DNA of 64,000 bases, from the NCBI RefSeq assembly GCF_964355755.1, contig NC_092677.1, forward strand, positions 18,570,101-18,634,100. Reading direction: 5' to 3'. Position numbers and translations under genes: made by a program. Origin of the DNA: Antedon mediterranea (Eukaryota > Echinodermata > Crinoidea > Comatulida > Antedonidae). Shown piece by piece: positions 21,391 to 32,564 of the stretch. The notes below the pieces were generated by a model that worked only from the letters and a program-made list of their open reading frames with translations, did no database searches and was not told the DNA's origin. How positions within the stretch are numbered: position 1 is the first letter of the stretch; the number at the start of each line of letters is the position of its first letter.

Positions 21391-23497
21391 AGCCGAATCA
21401 CCGGATGTTCAGCGCGTACTAGTTACTAGGTTACCACCGTGAGTTTTGACCAATCACAAACTGTGTTTCATCACATTTAGGGTGGACTAATAACAAATGA
21501 GGGCGCTATGTATGCATAGCTTAAATCAAAGATAGTGTAGTAGGAAGATGTTACACTTCCTATTCGTTCAATGCAAATAAAAGCGAGACAACATGGAGCT
21601 AAATTTAAAGGGCGCTTCGCACGTCGAGTAGGGATACGGAAGGTTATTGTATAGGAAATAGGCTATATAACAGAAGAACATGACTGTAAAATTAAGATTT
21701 AATACGAATTAACATATAAAATGTACTGTTAACTTTATAGAAAGTGCAAATGAATCATATTTTTATGTTTTGGAATACAAATTTGTGTTTCAATTACCTG
21801 GAATTGTTTAGGTACCTGGAATATCTACCATATTTTATTTCTTTTATTTTAATGTTTTTATTTGCAAATCAACTTAACTTTTTAAAAATTATTATTTACA
21901 ATTAATTTTTAACATTGGACAGAGATAAAGAATGTTACCTAGCTTTAGAAACACTTTTTTATCAGAGTGAATAAATATATTAGGGGCCTATTAGTGGTAA
22001 TAATAATAGGCCTACAATGTGTATGCCTATATAATAATCGATTACGTATGGTTTATTTCTAAATGGGTAATAAAAGAGAATAGGTAGTATGGCATGTGTA
22101 ATCAATCAATCAATCTCTATTGTAATCAATAATATTATACAAATAGTCGTCTATAAGGGGAAACATATACATTGAATACGGTACCAGTAGGCCGCAACAT
22201 TCAATAGGAATTTAGGACTACGGGTATGTTTTTTTTACTTAAAAAAAAATATTATTGTTAATTTTCTATTAATTTAAATAATTTAATAATAACTAATAAT
22301 TATTATATTATGCTTGTAACACTCCAAACTTTTGTGCATTCATCGTAATTTGCCATGATTATGTAATGCCTAACATTATCGATAATATTAATTATAAGTA
22401 GATGAGTTCATTAATAATATTGGTAAGGTATATCAAAGAAAAAAATATCCGTGGGGAGGCCTACTTTACCCCCTTTTATTATACTACCCTTACAAAAAAT
22501 GTTCTATAGAATATATATATAGAAGTTTTAGAATTCTATATTAATCTATAGAAACAGATAATTTCTACCTACCCCTAGAGCTTTTAGAAATTGCTGTATA
22601 GAAAATATTGAAATTGCAGAAGAATTGCTATCATTTATTCATAAATCATATATTGTTTGCCAACAACAATAATGTATACTGTAAAATTTGCATCATGACT
22701 TCAGACTTGACTGGGGTTTGTTTACCAAGATGATTAAGAGTTTTTATGGGTACGGGTTGGTTTGGGTACGAGATGACCAGCATCCATTCATGATTGCGTC
22801 TACAGGCGCGCGTGAGCCTCCTCCTGATCCTAGCTCAGTGTTTAACAGTCATGTCATTCCAAAATTCACTCCAAATAAATGTATTAACAATTAAAAAAAT
22901 CCAAAAACAGTATGAAAACATCATATTAATTTTTAACTTTGTATAATAAAGAAAAAAAAAAGAAGTTTGATGTTTTTTGTGGCTTATTTTTACAATTTAT
23001 TTCCGAAAACACCATTTTCGTTGGGATTTGCCATTGCGCTCCTCATCTTTCAGATTCGTCTATCCCTACTCGTCGTGAGAGGCGCCCTATCTTGAGCGGT
23101 TCTCTAATTTTTTAGCGAAGTGTAACATCTTCCTACTACACTATCTTTGCTTAAATAGTTTAGAAGATTAATTTCTGCAAGCAACTTCCGTGGCGCAGCG
23201 GTTGAAGCGTTGTTTTGCGATGGAGTGACAATTCCACCCGAGTTCAAGATCGAGTAGATGACTTTTGCTTATTTATCGCCAAACGCGAGTATTGCCACAC
23301 GAAAATTACAATTCTCGAACTCGAGAATGTTTATGTTTAATGACAGGGGACACGATAATTACGCGAAAATTACACAGTCAATATCATCGTTCTCGAGGAT
23401 ATATACGATTTACGATCCTCGCAGCGGTAGTCATGTGATGCAGTTTCAACCAATCACGTTCGCGTATTTACATAGGCTATGTAATATAAAACGATAT
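21391..23497 (+). repeat. Composite dispersed repeat, copy A
   Basis: After removing the insertion at 21527-23149, about 480 bases match 46864-49659 on the opposite strand (also after removing its insertion). The left edge is AGCCGAATCACCGGATGTTC and the right edge GGCTATGTAATATAA. The 23191-23250 part has tRNA-like promoter boxes (A box TGGCGCAGCGG at 23191-23201, B-box-like GAGTTCAAGAT at 23240-23250), suggesting a tRNA-derived SINE inside the repeat. An open frame of about 85 codons at 23258 is shared with copy B only because the repeats are homologous. Confidence 0.7.
21527..23149. mobile_element. hAT-like non-autonomous element
   Basis: Perfect short ends CAAAGATAGTG and CACTATCTTTG extend into about 35 well-matched bases, and the arms stay similar over roughly 100 bases. 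A target duplication CTTAAAT (7 bases, 8 if the ambiguous G is counted) lies at 21520-21526 and 23150-23156. Copy B of the host repeat shows the uninterrupted site (TTTAAATAGTTTAG). No transposase frame was seen in 1.6 kb. Target length and ends suggest hAT. Confidence 0.75.
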
Positions 23498-24045
23498 TTT
23501 ACCAAAAATGTTTAAGTTACATTATTCCGGTTTTATAATTATTATATTGTACCAACATTTTATTAATAACTTATTATTCTTTATTACATATATGCTATTT
23601 TTGATAATCAATTTTAATTAGAATTATAGAATGCTGTTTCACCTACAAACCTCCTAAAGACATGTTTGTTGTTTTTGCTTTTTTAATGAATTTTAAGATA
23701 TTATGAGATATTAAGACATGAATTAGACAGACCGTAATAATCTATTTTTCATGTTTTCATGAAACAAAATATATGCTCTAGTTTGACATATTCTAAAATA
23801 CACCTTACAATCACCTTCCCCTTCATAATACGTCATTAAAATATCTAAAGCAATTTAACTTCAAATTTCAGTGTATGATTTTGTTTTAATTTTAAGAATT
23901 GCATACTCGGATCATTTGCATTTTGTAGTAATCGCGTGAACGTTGTTTTTCTGTTGGTTTTTTAAATAATTATTATTCGATTTATGCTGGTACCGTTTCG
24001 TACTTTTGTTATTTTTGTAACCGTTTACGTTGCTGTTTGATGTGC
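23498..24045. other. Unannotated AT-rich spacer
   Basis: About 550 bases without coding or element structure that I can support. Confidence 0.4.
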
Positions 24046-24156
24046 TAATAATAATAATAATTTATTAGGAAATGACACCTTTGCATCGGTGGCATACACA
24101 GAAGTGGTGCATCCAATTTAACATAATACATCAAAACAATACATTATATGACGGAT

Positions 24157-24417
24157 TGTTGAACCCACAAATGTGAAAACGCCCACAAATGTGAAAACAA
24201 CCATAAATGTGAAAACGCATCACCCACAAATGTGAAAACAACCACAAATGTGAAAACGCATCACCCACAAATGTGAAAACAACCACAAATGTGAAAACGC
24301 ATCAACCACAAATGTGAAAACAGCGCCCACAAATGTGAAAACGATCATCGCCCACAAATGTGATAACGCCCACAAATGTAAAAACAAGAGAGACTTTTTC
24401 GCCCACAAATGTATAGA
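24157..24417 (+). repeat. Left outer tandem array of the foldback element
   Basis: Around 13 copies of CACAAATGTGAAAAC with spacers alternating between GCC, AAC and GCATCAC. Degenerate copies lie at the inner side (TGTGATAACG, TGTAAAAAC). Confidence 0.9.
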
Positions 24418-24569
24418 TCAAATTTAATGCTAGATTCAGACAAACATTATATCATGATTGTATTGAGTTGTTTGTTCACGATACGTCTGTTAGGGTCGTC
24501 GTTAACACGTTGGATTATTATCATTTGCTGCTCGTGCGCGCAATATATGCACGTTAACTCGTTTGTTTA

Positions 24570-25110
24570 ATGAACGTAATAGTTCAAGACGATATTTGTT
24601 ATTTGCTGCGCGCGTGCACGATACTTCAAGGTCAAGGCCATGTTATATCATTGTTGCTTCTACTGTGTGGTTGTTGGCTTACTATTATGTACGTATAGTT
24701 ATAAGTCGATGTTCGATATTTATTTTTTGCGCGCACACGATACAACAAGGTCAAGGTTAAATTGCTACTTGTATGTAGTGTGTGGTTATTAACTCGTTGG
24801 CTTACTGTTATGTACGTATAGTTCAAGTCGATGTTCGATTCGATGTTTTTGTGCACGTACACGATACCACAAGGTCAAGGTCATATATACTATTGCTACT
24901 TGTGGTTGTTAACTAGTTGGCTTATTGTTATGTACGTATAGTTCCAGCTCGATGGTCGATTCGATTTTTTTTTGTGCGCGTGCACGATACTACAAGGTCA
25001 TATATCATTGCTGCTTGAAGTGCAGTTGGGCTTACTATATTAGTATTATGTACGTATTATAGCTCCAAGTCGATGCTCGGTGTACACGATACTACAAGAT
25101 CAATGCTATA
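24570..25110 (+). repeat. Left inner arm: five ~120-base tandem units
   Basis: Repeated units contain TTATGTACGTATAG, AAGTCGATGTTCGA, a GTGCACGATAC-type segment and CAAGGTCAAGG. About five units are recognisable here, against three in the right arm. Confidence 0.75.
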
Positions 25111-25808
25111 CTCGTCGTTCAGTTATTGCAGTAGTTCCTAATGTTCAATTTTTTTACAAAACTATAACCACAAGATAATAATACAAGAGCTAGAGCCAGA
25201 ACAACTAATACAAGAATATTTCTTTATTTTAGAGCGATAAACAAATTGTAACATAGAATAACACCGTAACACCAATATCCAACCAAACATAATTCACGAT
25301 ACGATAGTATCAAACTTGTCACGAACATGTATTCTATAAAACATACTATGAAATCTATATATAAATTTACGTAAGGGCAAAATTCGGTAAATCGCGCCTT
25401 ACTTCTAGAATTTTTACTCGATGGTATATAAAGTTGGTTCGTACTTTCGGTACTGATTTTAACCACCTGATGTAACCCTGTTTACTAATTAAATTAAGTT
25501 AGATAATTAGTTATTGACGATTAAAACGAATTTAGGTTCAACGATTTGCCCCAAATAGGGGTGTTTTCCGATCGTGGTATACACTGTCTAATGGATGTCC
25601 ATCTTGAAAAATACCCGCCACAAAAATGCGAGGAGGCTTCGCATTTTCCTATCTCCTCCTACGATAATTGTTTTTAATAGCTGAAAACCGGTTGAACAGT
25701 TCGAGTAGAGCATCATACTGTTGAAGACAGGCCGATTTTCTTTAAAAGATACTATTTTGATACATTTAATATACGTTTTTACAAATGTATTGATTTGTGA
25801 TGAATGGA
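25111..25808. other. Foldback centre, left part
   Basis: About 700 bases. Short minus-strand open frames occur (25224-25466, 25588-25812) but show no recognisable domain and no upstream signals. I treat them as chance. Confidence 0.4.
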
Positions 25809-26332
25809 ACATTCCAAATTATTTGGTTTAACCATACAGGTATAGATTTAGATTTATGGGCCCCCTTGGAGAATAAACATAAATAGTATTGCAATGCTGT
25901 ACAATACTGTTAAGGTATTAACCACTTTTGATCGCAATTTGAATCGCAAATTTCTTACTGTGAGTGTTGGTACTGTTAGATGTAATATAAAAATATATAC
26001 AAATAAACTTTATTACTGTGAGTGTGGGTAGGCCCTACTGTTAGATTATAAACATATAATATACAAATAAACATTCCAAATTATTTGGTTTAACCATAGA
26101 GGTATAGATTTAGATTTATGGGCCCCCTTGGAGAATAAACATAAATAGTATTGCAATGCTGTACAATACTGTTAAGGTATTAACCACTTTTGATCGCAAT
26201 TTGAATCGCAAATTTCTTACTGTGAGTGTTGGTACTGTTAGATGTAATATAAAAATATATACAAATAAACTTTATTACTGTGAGTGTGGGTAGGCCCTAC
26301 TGTTAGATTATAAACATATAATATACAAATAA
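25809..26332 (+). repeat. 262-base tandem duplication
   Basis: The unit starting ACATTCCAAATTATTTGG at 25809 is repeated from 26071 with almost no change (one base differs near the start). The very high identity shows a recent unequal exchange or replication slip. Confidence 0.9.
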
Positions 26333-26852
26333 ATAAACGTTATTACTGACAGTTGCTTCTCAACGTTTGTATTAATTAATAATTTAAAAATATATAAACG
26401 TCGTAGTGGTGTATCGTTACATGTACTTTACTATTTCAATCGACTATGACAGTGAGAGTTTTAACAAAGTACCGTATTAAATCGTAAATGTTTTACTGTA
26501 TTTAGTGGTATATTATTTATAGGCCTATAAAACATTAAAAACAATATTTCGTTACTGAGTGGATAAGAATATATTTTAAAATGTTTCCTCTTTGTACCTA
26601 TCTTCTTCCCCCATCCCTCAACCCTTAATGTTACATACAAAACACAAATTGGGTTTGTTTAAATGAGTCCAAATAAAAAAATTTAACTCATTTTGTTTCT
26701 CTCTCGGAAGTAATTCCCAGGGTGCTAATTTTAGCTGACTACATAAATCATTGTGTATATTTATTCGTTTCTGTAAACGACAATGTATTATAGTCCTGCA
26801 GTACGTACATTTGAAATCTCCATTTTTTTCTCGCTGGAAATACTGTGTATTC

Positions 26853-26911
26853 GAGAACCATCTGTGGGCACGACCTAGATGGTACGCGAGCGAAGCGAGC
26901 GTGCCATCTAG
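26853..26911 (+). repeat. Short hairpin module shared with 32134-32176
   Basis: GAGAACC...CACGACCTAGATGG recurs in reverse at 32134-32176. Here it is followed by a hairpin, arms TAGATGGTACGC and GCGTGCCATCTA. Confidence 0.6.
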
Positions 26912-27059
26912 TCTATAACAATTATACTAATGGACAAAACTTCCTACTATACTACTATTTACATTCGTGGTTTAATCTGATGCTTATTGTTTAATTTGTA
27001 TATCTATTTTTAGCGGATAATTATAAAGATATACGGAGAATAATATTATTTTTATTTTT

Positions 27060-27360
27060 TTTTTATTTTATGTCTTTAGGCACTGTGGCCAAGGATTACC
27101 AATAGTGAATTAATCACTGTCCTATCAGATAGGTGGTAATCCCCCTGATACAGAGGCTATTGTGTGAACCAGTTCACCGGGGTAACCCCCTACTCTTTTT
27201 CGAATAATGAACTGGGTTCTTTAAAGTACACACAGGTTATAACTGTGTACACTGGACCTACGGTTTATAGTCCTTATCCGAGAAGACTTGTTCCACCAAC
27301 AGAACTAGGAGCGAGTCGGCCTCGAACCGACATCATCACATATTACCTATTGAATGCATT
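27060..27360 (-). repeat. tRNA-derived SINE inside the foldback centre
   Basis: On the minus strand it reads a B box (GTCGGTTCGAGGCCGACTCG), then a body with TCTTCTCGGATAAGGACTAT and an A/T-rich end near 27060. The same head-body arrangement occurs at 30040-30210 on the plus strand. Confidence 0.6.
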
Positions 27361-27420
27361 AAAATTTAACTGATTTACTATCAAACGTATATTCGACAAT
27401 TCGACAAGAAATAGAATTAA

Positions 27421-27925
27421 GTAGCAATAGTATATATGACCTTGATCTTGTGGTATCGTGTACGTGCACAAAAACATCGAATCGAACATCGACTTGAACT
27501 ATACGTACATAACAGTAAGCCAACGAGTTAATAACCACACACTACATACAAGTAGCAATTTAACCTTGACCTTGTTGTATCGTGTGCACGCTCAAAAAAA
27601 CATCGAACATCGACTTATAACTATATACGTACATAATAGTAAGCCAACAACCACACAGTAGAAGCAACAATGATATAACATGGCCTTGACCTTGAAGTAT
27701 CGTGCACGCGCGCAGCAAATAACAAATATCGTCTTGAACTATTACGTTCATTAAACAAACGAGTTAACGTGCAAATATCGCGCGCATGAGCAGCAAATTA
27801 TAATAATCCAACGCGTTAACCACGACCCTAACAGACGTATCGTGAACAAACAATTATTGAAACAACTCAATACAATCATGATATAATGTAGTACCTCGAT
27901 CAAAATTGTTTGAGTCTAGCATTAA
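27421..27925 (-). repeat. Right inner arm of the foldback element
   Basis: Inverted counterpart of 24425-24895. About three of the 120-base units remain, with CCTTGACCTTG and ACGTACATAA as landmarks. Confidence 0.75.
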
Positions 27926-27984
27926 ATTTGATCTGATTTTTTTTTTTACATTAATTTTGTGGCCGAAAAATTCTCATTATTTTT

Positions 27985-28191
27985 TACATTTGTGGGCGTT
28001 ATCACATTCATGGGCGATGATCGTTTTCACATTTGTGAGCGCTGTTTATTACATTTGTGGTTGATGCGTTTTCACATTTGTGGTTGTTTTCACATTTGTG
28101 GGTGATGCGTTTTCACATTTGTGGTTGTTTTCACATTTGTGGGTGATGCGTTTTCACATTTGTGGGCGTTTTCACATTTGTGGGTTCAACA
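27985..28191 (-). repeat. Right outer tandem array of the foldback element
   Basis: About ten copies of GTTTTCACATTTGTG, the reverse complement of the left array unit, ending at the terminus TTCAACA. Confidence 0.9.
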
Positions 28192-28545
28192 CGGATACAG
28201 GTTCTTAAACTATTTGCAAAAATATAAAAAAAAAATCATTACCAACATGGTAATATAGGTACTGTATTAAATTGTCCTACAGTATCATAGGTTTGAGTTG
28301 ATAAAGAGGTATATAAAAATAAACATAACATATAGTAAAGAGTTTACATTACAAACCATTGTGTTTCAACATCAGGTACTGATGACCTATAGTTGTTATC
28401 ACAGGTGTATAATATTTACAAATCATATATAAAAGCAACAACACAAAAGAAAAACAATCTATATATTGGGAGATTTAAGTTCTGACCGTTTCTCCCATGC
28501 AGCTCTTGTGTATTGTTTACAAAACAAATCAAAAAAGGTCTCAGA
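28192..28545 (-). other. LINE 3' untranslated flank
   Basis: Lies directly after the stop of the LINE frame. It includes an A run at about 28228-28237. No gene was seen. Confidence 0.45.
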
Positions 28546-29631
28546 TTATTTACAAATCACGATAGAATCTTCACCTAAAATATACTGTAATTTATCATCA
28601 GCACTTGCTGTTGTGTAACGATTCCATGTGTCATAATCATTACAGAGCACAAGATTATTTTGTAGATTGGATAATTCTTTCATTCCAATATTATCAAATG
28701 CTTTACAGTTTAATAAAAAATGTTTAATGTCTTCAATTTCACCATTCCCACATAAAGTACAAAGACCGGACACATCATTGGACCACTTATAAGTTTTACA
28801 ATCTAAAGGTAGAGTGTTAGATCTTAATTTAAATTTCAGACTTGTCTCATAAAAATGTATTTTATCAAGTAAATATTTTTCTAAATTAGGGAAAGGTTTC
28901 AATTTTGAGTATAAATTTAATGAGGTTTTTTGCATTATATTATTAGACCACTCTGATTTATATGATTCTGACAAACATCGCTCGACATTGCTGACTGAGA
29001 AAGGAACAAGAGTTAAACTATCATTATCAAAAACATTGTTGTAAAAGCCTATATCTGTACATTTTTCAAATATGTCAACACAACTACTAAGAAATTTATA
29101 TTTTAAACAATCAAAGTTACATTTCAATTGTAGCATAGAATTAAGTACAATATTAGGCCACCTGTGGTCATCCATAGATATAAAACGATTAAATAATTTA
29201 ACTCTGGACAGTTTGTGTAACTTGGATATTGGAACCCACCCAAGGTCACCATAACGTGCCTTTTTTTGAGTATACCGTGGAGCTTTGAGAAGAAAGCGGG
29301 CCATTTGCAATTGCACTTTCTCTAGGTCTTCGTTATCCTTCTTGGATTTATTATACCAAATGCTACAAGCATAATTTATTGAAGGAATTGCAATGGTTTT
29401 CCACAGTATGTTTCCATAGTACACCCGGTTAAAGTCATCAAGGTAAGCTATGATACCTTTGATATAAGCTATAAGCCGGTTGCCCTTTTGGATAACATGT
29501 TCATAATGTGAATTTTCACTCATGTTTGAGGAAATATAGACCCCTAAATATTTATAACTATTTACTTCTTTTATCGATTTTTCACCTAATTTCCACTCTT
29601 TATCTTTATCTATGCGTTTACCAACAACCAT
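28546..29631 (-). CDS. LINE RT C-terminal region (5' truncated copy)
   Basis: 361 codons open. SYKYLGVYISSN is the thumb-start motif that follows the RT palm in CR1/L2-type LINEs, then AIPSINYACSIWY and QMARFLLKAPRYT. The C terminus carries a zinc knuckle CTLCGNGEIEDIKHFLLNC. The reading frame extends a little upstream to about 29668, where similarity ends; RT palm, endonuclease and ORF1 are absent. This is usual for LINE copies that stopped reverse transcription early. The surviving part has no stop, suggesting a fairly recent insertion. It is not a host gene. Confidence 0.8.
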   Translation of the reverse strand: MVVGKRIDKDKEWKLGEKSIKEVNSYKYLGVYISSNMSENSHYEHVIQKGNRLIAYIKGIIAYLDDFNRVYYGNILWKTIAIPSINYACSIWYNKSKKDNEDLEKVQLQMARFLLKAPRYTQKKARYGDLGWVPISKLHKLSRVKLFNRFISMDDHRWPNIVLNSMLQLKCNFDCLKYKFLSSCVDIFEKCTDIGFYNNVFDNDSLTLVPFSVSNVERCLSESYKSEWSNNIMQKTSLNLYSKLKPFPNLEKYLLDKIHFYETSLKFKLRSNTLPLDCKTYKWSNDVSGLCTLCGNGEIEDIKHFLLNCKAFDNIGMKELSNLQNNLVLCNDYDTWNRYTTASADDKLQYILGEDSIVICK

Positions 29632-29668
29632 GACACTTGATTTTTCATGATTAAAACCAAGTTTCTAT

Positions 29669-30039
29669 TCTTTGGCGATGGTGATATTTTCGATTTTATT
29701 TTATAGTCATTTGTACTTGTCTCGTTCGTTACACCTGACATAAATTTAGCGCCGAGGGTAACTAACCAATCGTAGCATTGTATGTAAATGATTACGTATT
29801 AAGCCAGCTGCACTGAAAGTGAAACATGTCACCGTACATACGCAAATTACAGACACGAATTACATCTTCTTTTTTTCCTATTGGAAGGTACTACTGAAGG
29901 TGAGAATTCATGTTTTATTTGTGCAATGTGATGTTTCAATCAATCGTAGGGTGACGATTAGGGAGACATTACCAGTGTCCAAATCGTACTCGACGTGTAT
30001 GTCATGTTTAACTATATATCTCATAAGTCGCCCACAACT
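29669..30039. other. Unannotated spacer
   Basis: About 370 bases. No exon or repeat boundary could be supported. Confidence 0.4.
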
Positions 30040-30210
30040 GATAAACCAGTCCAGCGGTGAGCGAATTAAGACAGTGGACTCCATCGTCATCAAACCTGGA
30101 AGGGTTCGAGGTCCACTCGCTTACTTTATGGTTGTGGTAGTAAAGTTTTCTCGGATAAGGACTAAACTATAGGTCTATTTGCACGCACAATGTTCGCTGA
30201 ACAAAAAAAA
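30040..30210 (+). repeat. tRNA-derived SINE
   Basis: The head resembles a Ser/Leu-type tRNA gene (GAGCGAATTAAGACAGTGGA, then B box GGGTTCGAGGTCCACTCGC). The body has GTTTTCTCGGATAAGGACTA and ends before an A run at about 30205-30215. It is related to 27060-27360. Confidence 0.6.
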
Positions 30211-30863
30211 AACATAGTACATTTTTCAAAACGAGTAGGTAACTAGCTACTTTAGTGGTGGTTCACATGCAGCCACTGTCGTGGACAGAGGCGATGACGT
30301 CATAAGAGCAGAATAAATAAAGAAGAATAAACCCAAAGGCTATATTGTATAGTTTGCTTTGGTGGAGTAATATAACAACTTTAATTTGGAATCAACACAT
30401 TGGTAATAATAAAAAAGCTCTTGATGGGCTTCATTAAATAAAGAATAAATTGTATCATTATCCAAATACATACAATCATTGATTATTGTTTATAAATACA
30501 TTGCTCCCCTTTGATTATTGTAATGTTATATGTAAAGTAACCAAACAGAAAAAAATCGATGTGTTAAAATCACAGCAATTAATTACAAGATATGTTTCAA
30601 GTTATATAGCAATGTGGTAAAAACTAAACTGGATCTATTTCAACAAAAAATTACTTTGACAGGTTTACTGATATTTTTAAAGTTTGTAAAGAAAGTACTG
30701 AATAATAAAAAGATTTGTGGAATTGTGTTATTATCCTTTCCTAATTGTACTGCATACGGCAGTTACACAGTAAATGTCACGGTTACTTTTAAATCCTCAT
30801 ATCGGAGAAATGGTAACAAAATATCAAGCAGAATGTGCAAAGGTATAAAACTACATAATAATA
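30211..30863. other. Unannotated spacer
   Basis: About 650 bases. An open frame at 30614-30943 runs into the MITE and has no recognisable domain. Confidence 0.4.
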
Positions 30864-31343
30864 GGGAGGTTTCGCAATCTTACGAATACGATAACGACAA
30901 CGGATACGTCACGCACACGTATTCGTTTTTCGTAAGCCAGTAAAAATCTGTTTCGCATGGCAACGAAATATTGAGGGCGCCGTCCAAAATATGACTGCGG
31001 TAAATTTGAGCGAAGCGCCTTGGCTGCCTAGGCCTAGCGTAACATCAAAGACTTTAAAAACTGCTATTTATCAAAATTGACCTGGCATTTTAGTAAATTA
31101 CTTTAGTAAATTACTTTCAATAAAGGTATAATTATATTATAGTCATTAATCATTCCTAATTCAAATGCAAAATGTGCAAAATAGATCAAAAACTATACTC
31201 GTTTTGTAGTTACGAATATGACTGGTGATATTCGTCAACACGAATACGCTTTACGAATATGAAATGGGGATCAGCTCAAAAGTTTCACAAATGTATGACG
31301 TATCCGTTTTCGTTATCGTATTCGTAAGGTTGCGAAACCTCCC
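30864..31343. mobile_element. MITE with 50-base inverted ends
   Basis: Ends GGGAGGTTTCGCAAT / TTGCGAAACCTCCC extend about 50 bases through TACGAATACGATAACGA and its complement. TA lies on both sides (30862-30863, 31344-31345). 480 bases, no coding capacity. Confidence 0.75.
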
Positions 31344-31714
31344 TAATGTTCAGACATCAATATCTCAATCATTTGAGGTACTGTATAGTGAACTATGAAC
31401 CACGATGAAAGCTACTTTAAGAACAAACAATTCTCTGTACAGTGTCTAGATTTCTCCAGTATTATAGAAGTTTTTGGTAATACAACATCACATTTGTTTT
31501 AAATGTATCTCCTATTATCCTATCATGACACTGAGCATCGAGTATTTAAAAAAGGCATTTGATAGAATATGTAACTCCGAGTAACCCTTCAAAACATATT
31601 GTTGCATGACTTCCTTGTACCTATCGACCTGGTATTTTCTATTTTATGATGTTTTCTAGAGAAAATTCAAAAGAAACTCATAGAATAAACAAGGAAGCTA
31701 CAGGTAGTTCATAA
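31344..31714. other. Spacer upstream of gene 2
   Basis: No exon was seen. It may hold distal promoter sequence of gene 2. Confidence 0.4.
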
Positions 31715-31901
31715 AGCAGTAATAGGTTTATATTTATTTAGTATTTCTTGGTTCAAATTCAATTGATCCATCCTACTAATCAGTACTGTGCACTATTCTT
31801 TTGTACCTTCAACTTGTTTACGTCTAAGATACACAATGTGACCCCTTGAGCATATTGATCCTTTGAACCCCCTGGTACTAGTTAAACAAATCAATCAAAC
31901 A

Positions 31902-31910
31902 TTTATAAAG
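31902..31910 (+). promoter_or_regulatory. TATA box, promoter copy 1
   Basis: TTTATAAAG, about 75 bases before the ATG of signal-peptide exon copy 1. Its match in the second promoter copy supports function. Confidence 0.5.
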
Positions 31911-31976
31911 CATTATACATTTATTTATTATTTCCTGGTTCAAACAACGTTCTGTTCATCCCAAAAGTGTCAAACT

Positions 31977-32070
31977 ATGGTGAAGATATTATCTTCTTCG
32001 CATTTATATGAAATGTTACTAACATTTCTGATTTTGATATTTGGAATTTTTAATTCTGTCAATTCCCAAA
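31977..32070 (+). CDS. Gene 2 first exon, copy 1 (signal peptide)
   Basis: ATG at 31977-31979, 31 codons plus one base. It reads MVKILSSSHLYEMLLTFLIL then IFGIFNSVNSQ before donor CAAA|GTAAGT. It has a short N-region, a strong hydrophobic core and a small polar end typical of a cleavable signal peptide. It ends in phase 1, which fits the acceptor phase of all HYR exons. The second ATG inside (MLLTFL) matches the start of copy 2. It may be an alternative first exon or the original one. Confidence 0.7.
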
Positions 32071-32133
32071 GTAAGTATTTTTTTTTAGGCTCTTATTTCG
32101 GAATGTCTGGAGTCATAGAAAATAAATATAATA

Positions 32134-32176
32134 CGCTCGTCTACCATCTAGGTCGTGTCCACGGCTGACGGTTCTC
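32134..32176 (-). repeat. Short module shared with 26853-26911
   Basis: Reverse-orientation match (CCATCTAGGTCGTGTCCACG, GGTTCTC) to the hairpin module in the foldback centre. It lies in the first intron of the copy-1 transcript. Confidence 0.5.
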
Positions 32177-32555
32177 ACCTATTAAGGGGATACATTTTGG
32201 GACCTAACAAATTGTAACTGGATAGGAATTTTAGAAGAAAAATAATGATAAATAATCGACCCGGACTCAAGAAAGTGAGAACAATTGAACATTTGGCAAC
32301 CAACTCGGTATCATTCACAGTTTATATTTATTTATTATTTCGTGGTTCAAATAGAATCCTACATTATTCAAAAGTGTTTTGAAAGACTACGATTCAAAAT
32401 AAACACGTCACAATGTATTGCAAACTATAATGCATTATTCTTTGTATCTACAACTGTCTACGTTCGTCTACAAAACAGCAATATAAAACCATTTGAGCAT
32501 ATTAATCCTTTGAACCTCATAGTACCTATTTCAACATATCAGATCAAGATAAACG

Positions 32556-32564
32556 TATATAAAG
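32556..32564 (+). promoter_or_regulatory. TATA box, promoter copy 2
   Basis: TATATAAAG, the duplicate of the copy-1 box. An ATG at about 32633 soon stops, and the open signal peptide starts at 32719. Confidence 0.5.

Larger units (their letters stand above)
24157..28191. mobile_element. Foldback (TU-like) element
   Basis: 4.0-kb element with long inverted arms. Each arm starts TGTTGAACCCACAAATGTG and has an outer domain of 15-17-base tandem repeats, then an inner domain of larger repeats. A 5-base target duplication CGGAT lies at 24152-24156 and 28192-28196. Arms with outer short tandem repeats and an inner domain are the published hallmark of sea-urchin TU elements and Drosophila FB. The central region (about 25130-27400) contains a 262-base direct duplication and a SINE, but no transposase. 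Confidence 0.8.
24046..29668 (-). mobile_element. 5'-truncated LINE carrying the foldback insertion
   Basis: The coding part is at 28546-29668. The 3' untranslated part probably continues through 28192-28545 and, on the far side of the foldback element, 24046-24156, ending in an ATT-type simple tail at 24045-24066. Joining the two flanks is an inference from the orientation and the tail. Confidence 0.5.

Noticed and set aside
22688-22894. Small gene inside the hAT-like element
   Set aside because: No transposase or other domain similarity, and its length is within chance.
23188-23260. Functional tRNA gene
   Set aside because: A and B boxes are present, but no cloverleaf with acceptor stem closes and the sequence is embedded in a repeat.
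23258-23515. Conserved peptide shared with 46863-47144
   Set aside because: Similarity comes from two copies of a dispersed repeat in opposite orientation. Frames differ at the ends and the repeat has tRNA-like promoter boxes instead.
24220-24408. Minus-strand open frame with repeating FTFVG/SHLW peptides
   Set aside because: It is only the translation of the tandem repeat and has no start context or homology.
24157-24417. CRISPR-like array of short repeats
   Set aside because: The units are 15-17 bases with 2-7-base spacers that themselves repeat, and the array is mirrored at 27985-28191. This is the outer domain of a foldback element in a eukaryotic genome.
30614-30943. 109-codon frame upstream of gene 2
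   Set aside because: It crosses the left end of a MITE and shows no domain or splice pattern.
20381-31900. GAIN/GPS and seven-helix exons completing gene 1
   Set aside because: I looked for a Cys-Trp GPS pattern and hydrophobic helices on the plus strand and could not support any. The region is filled with repeats.
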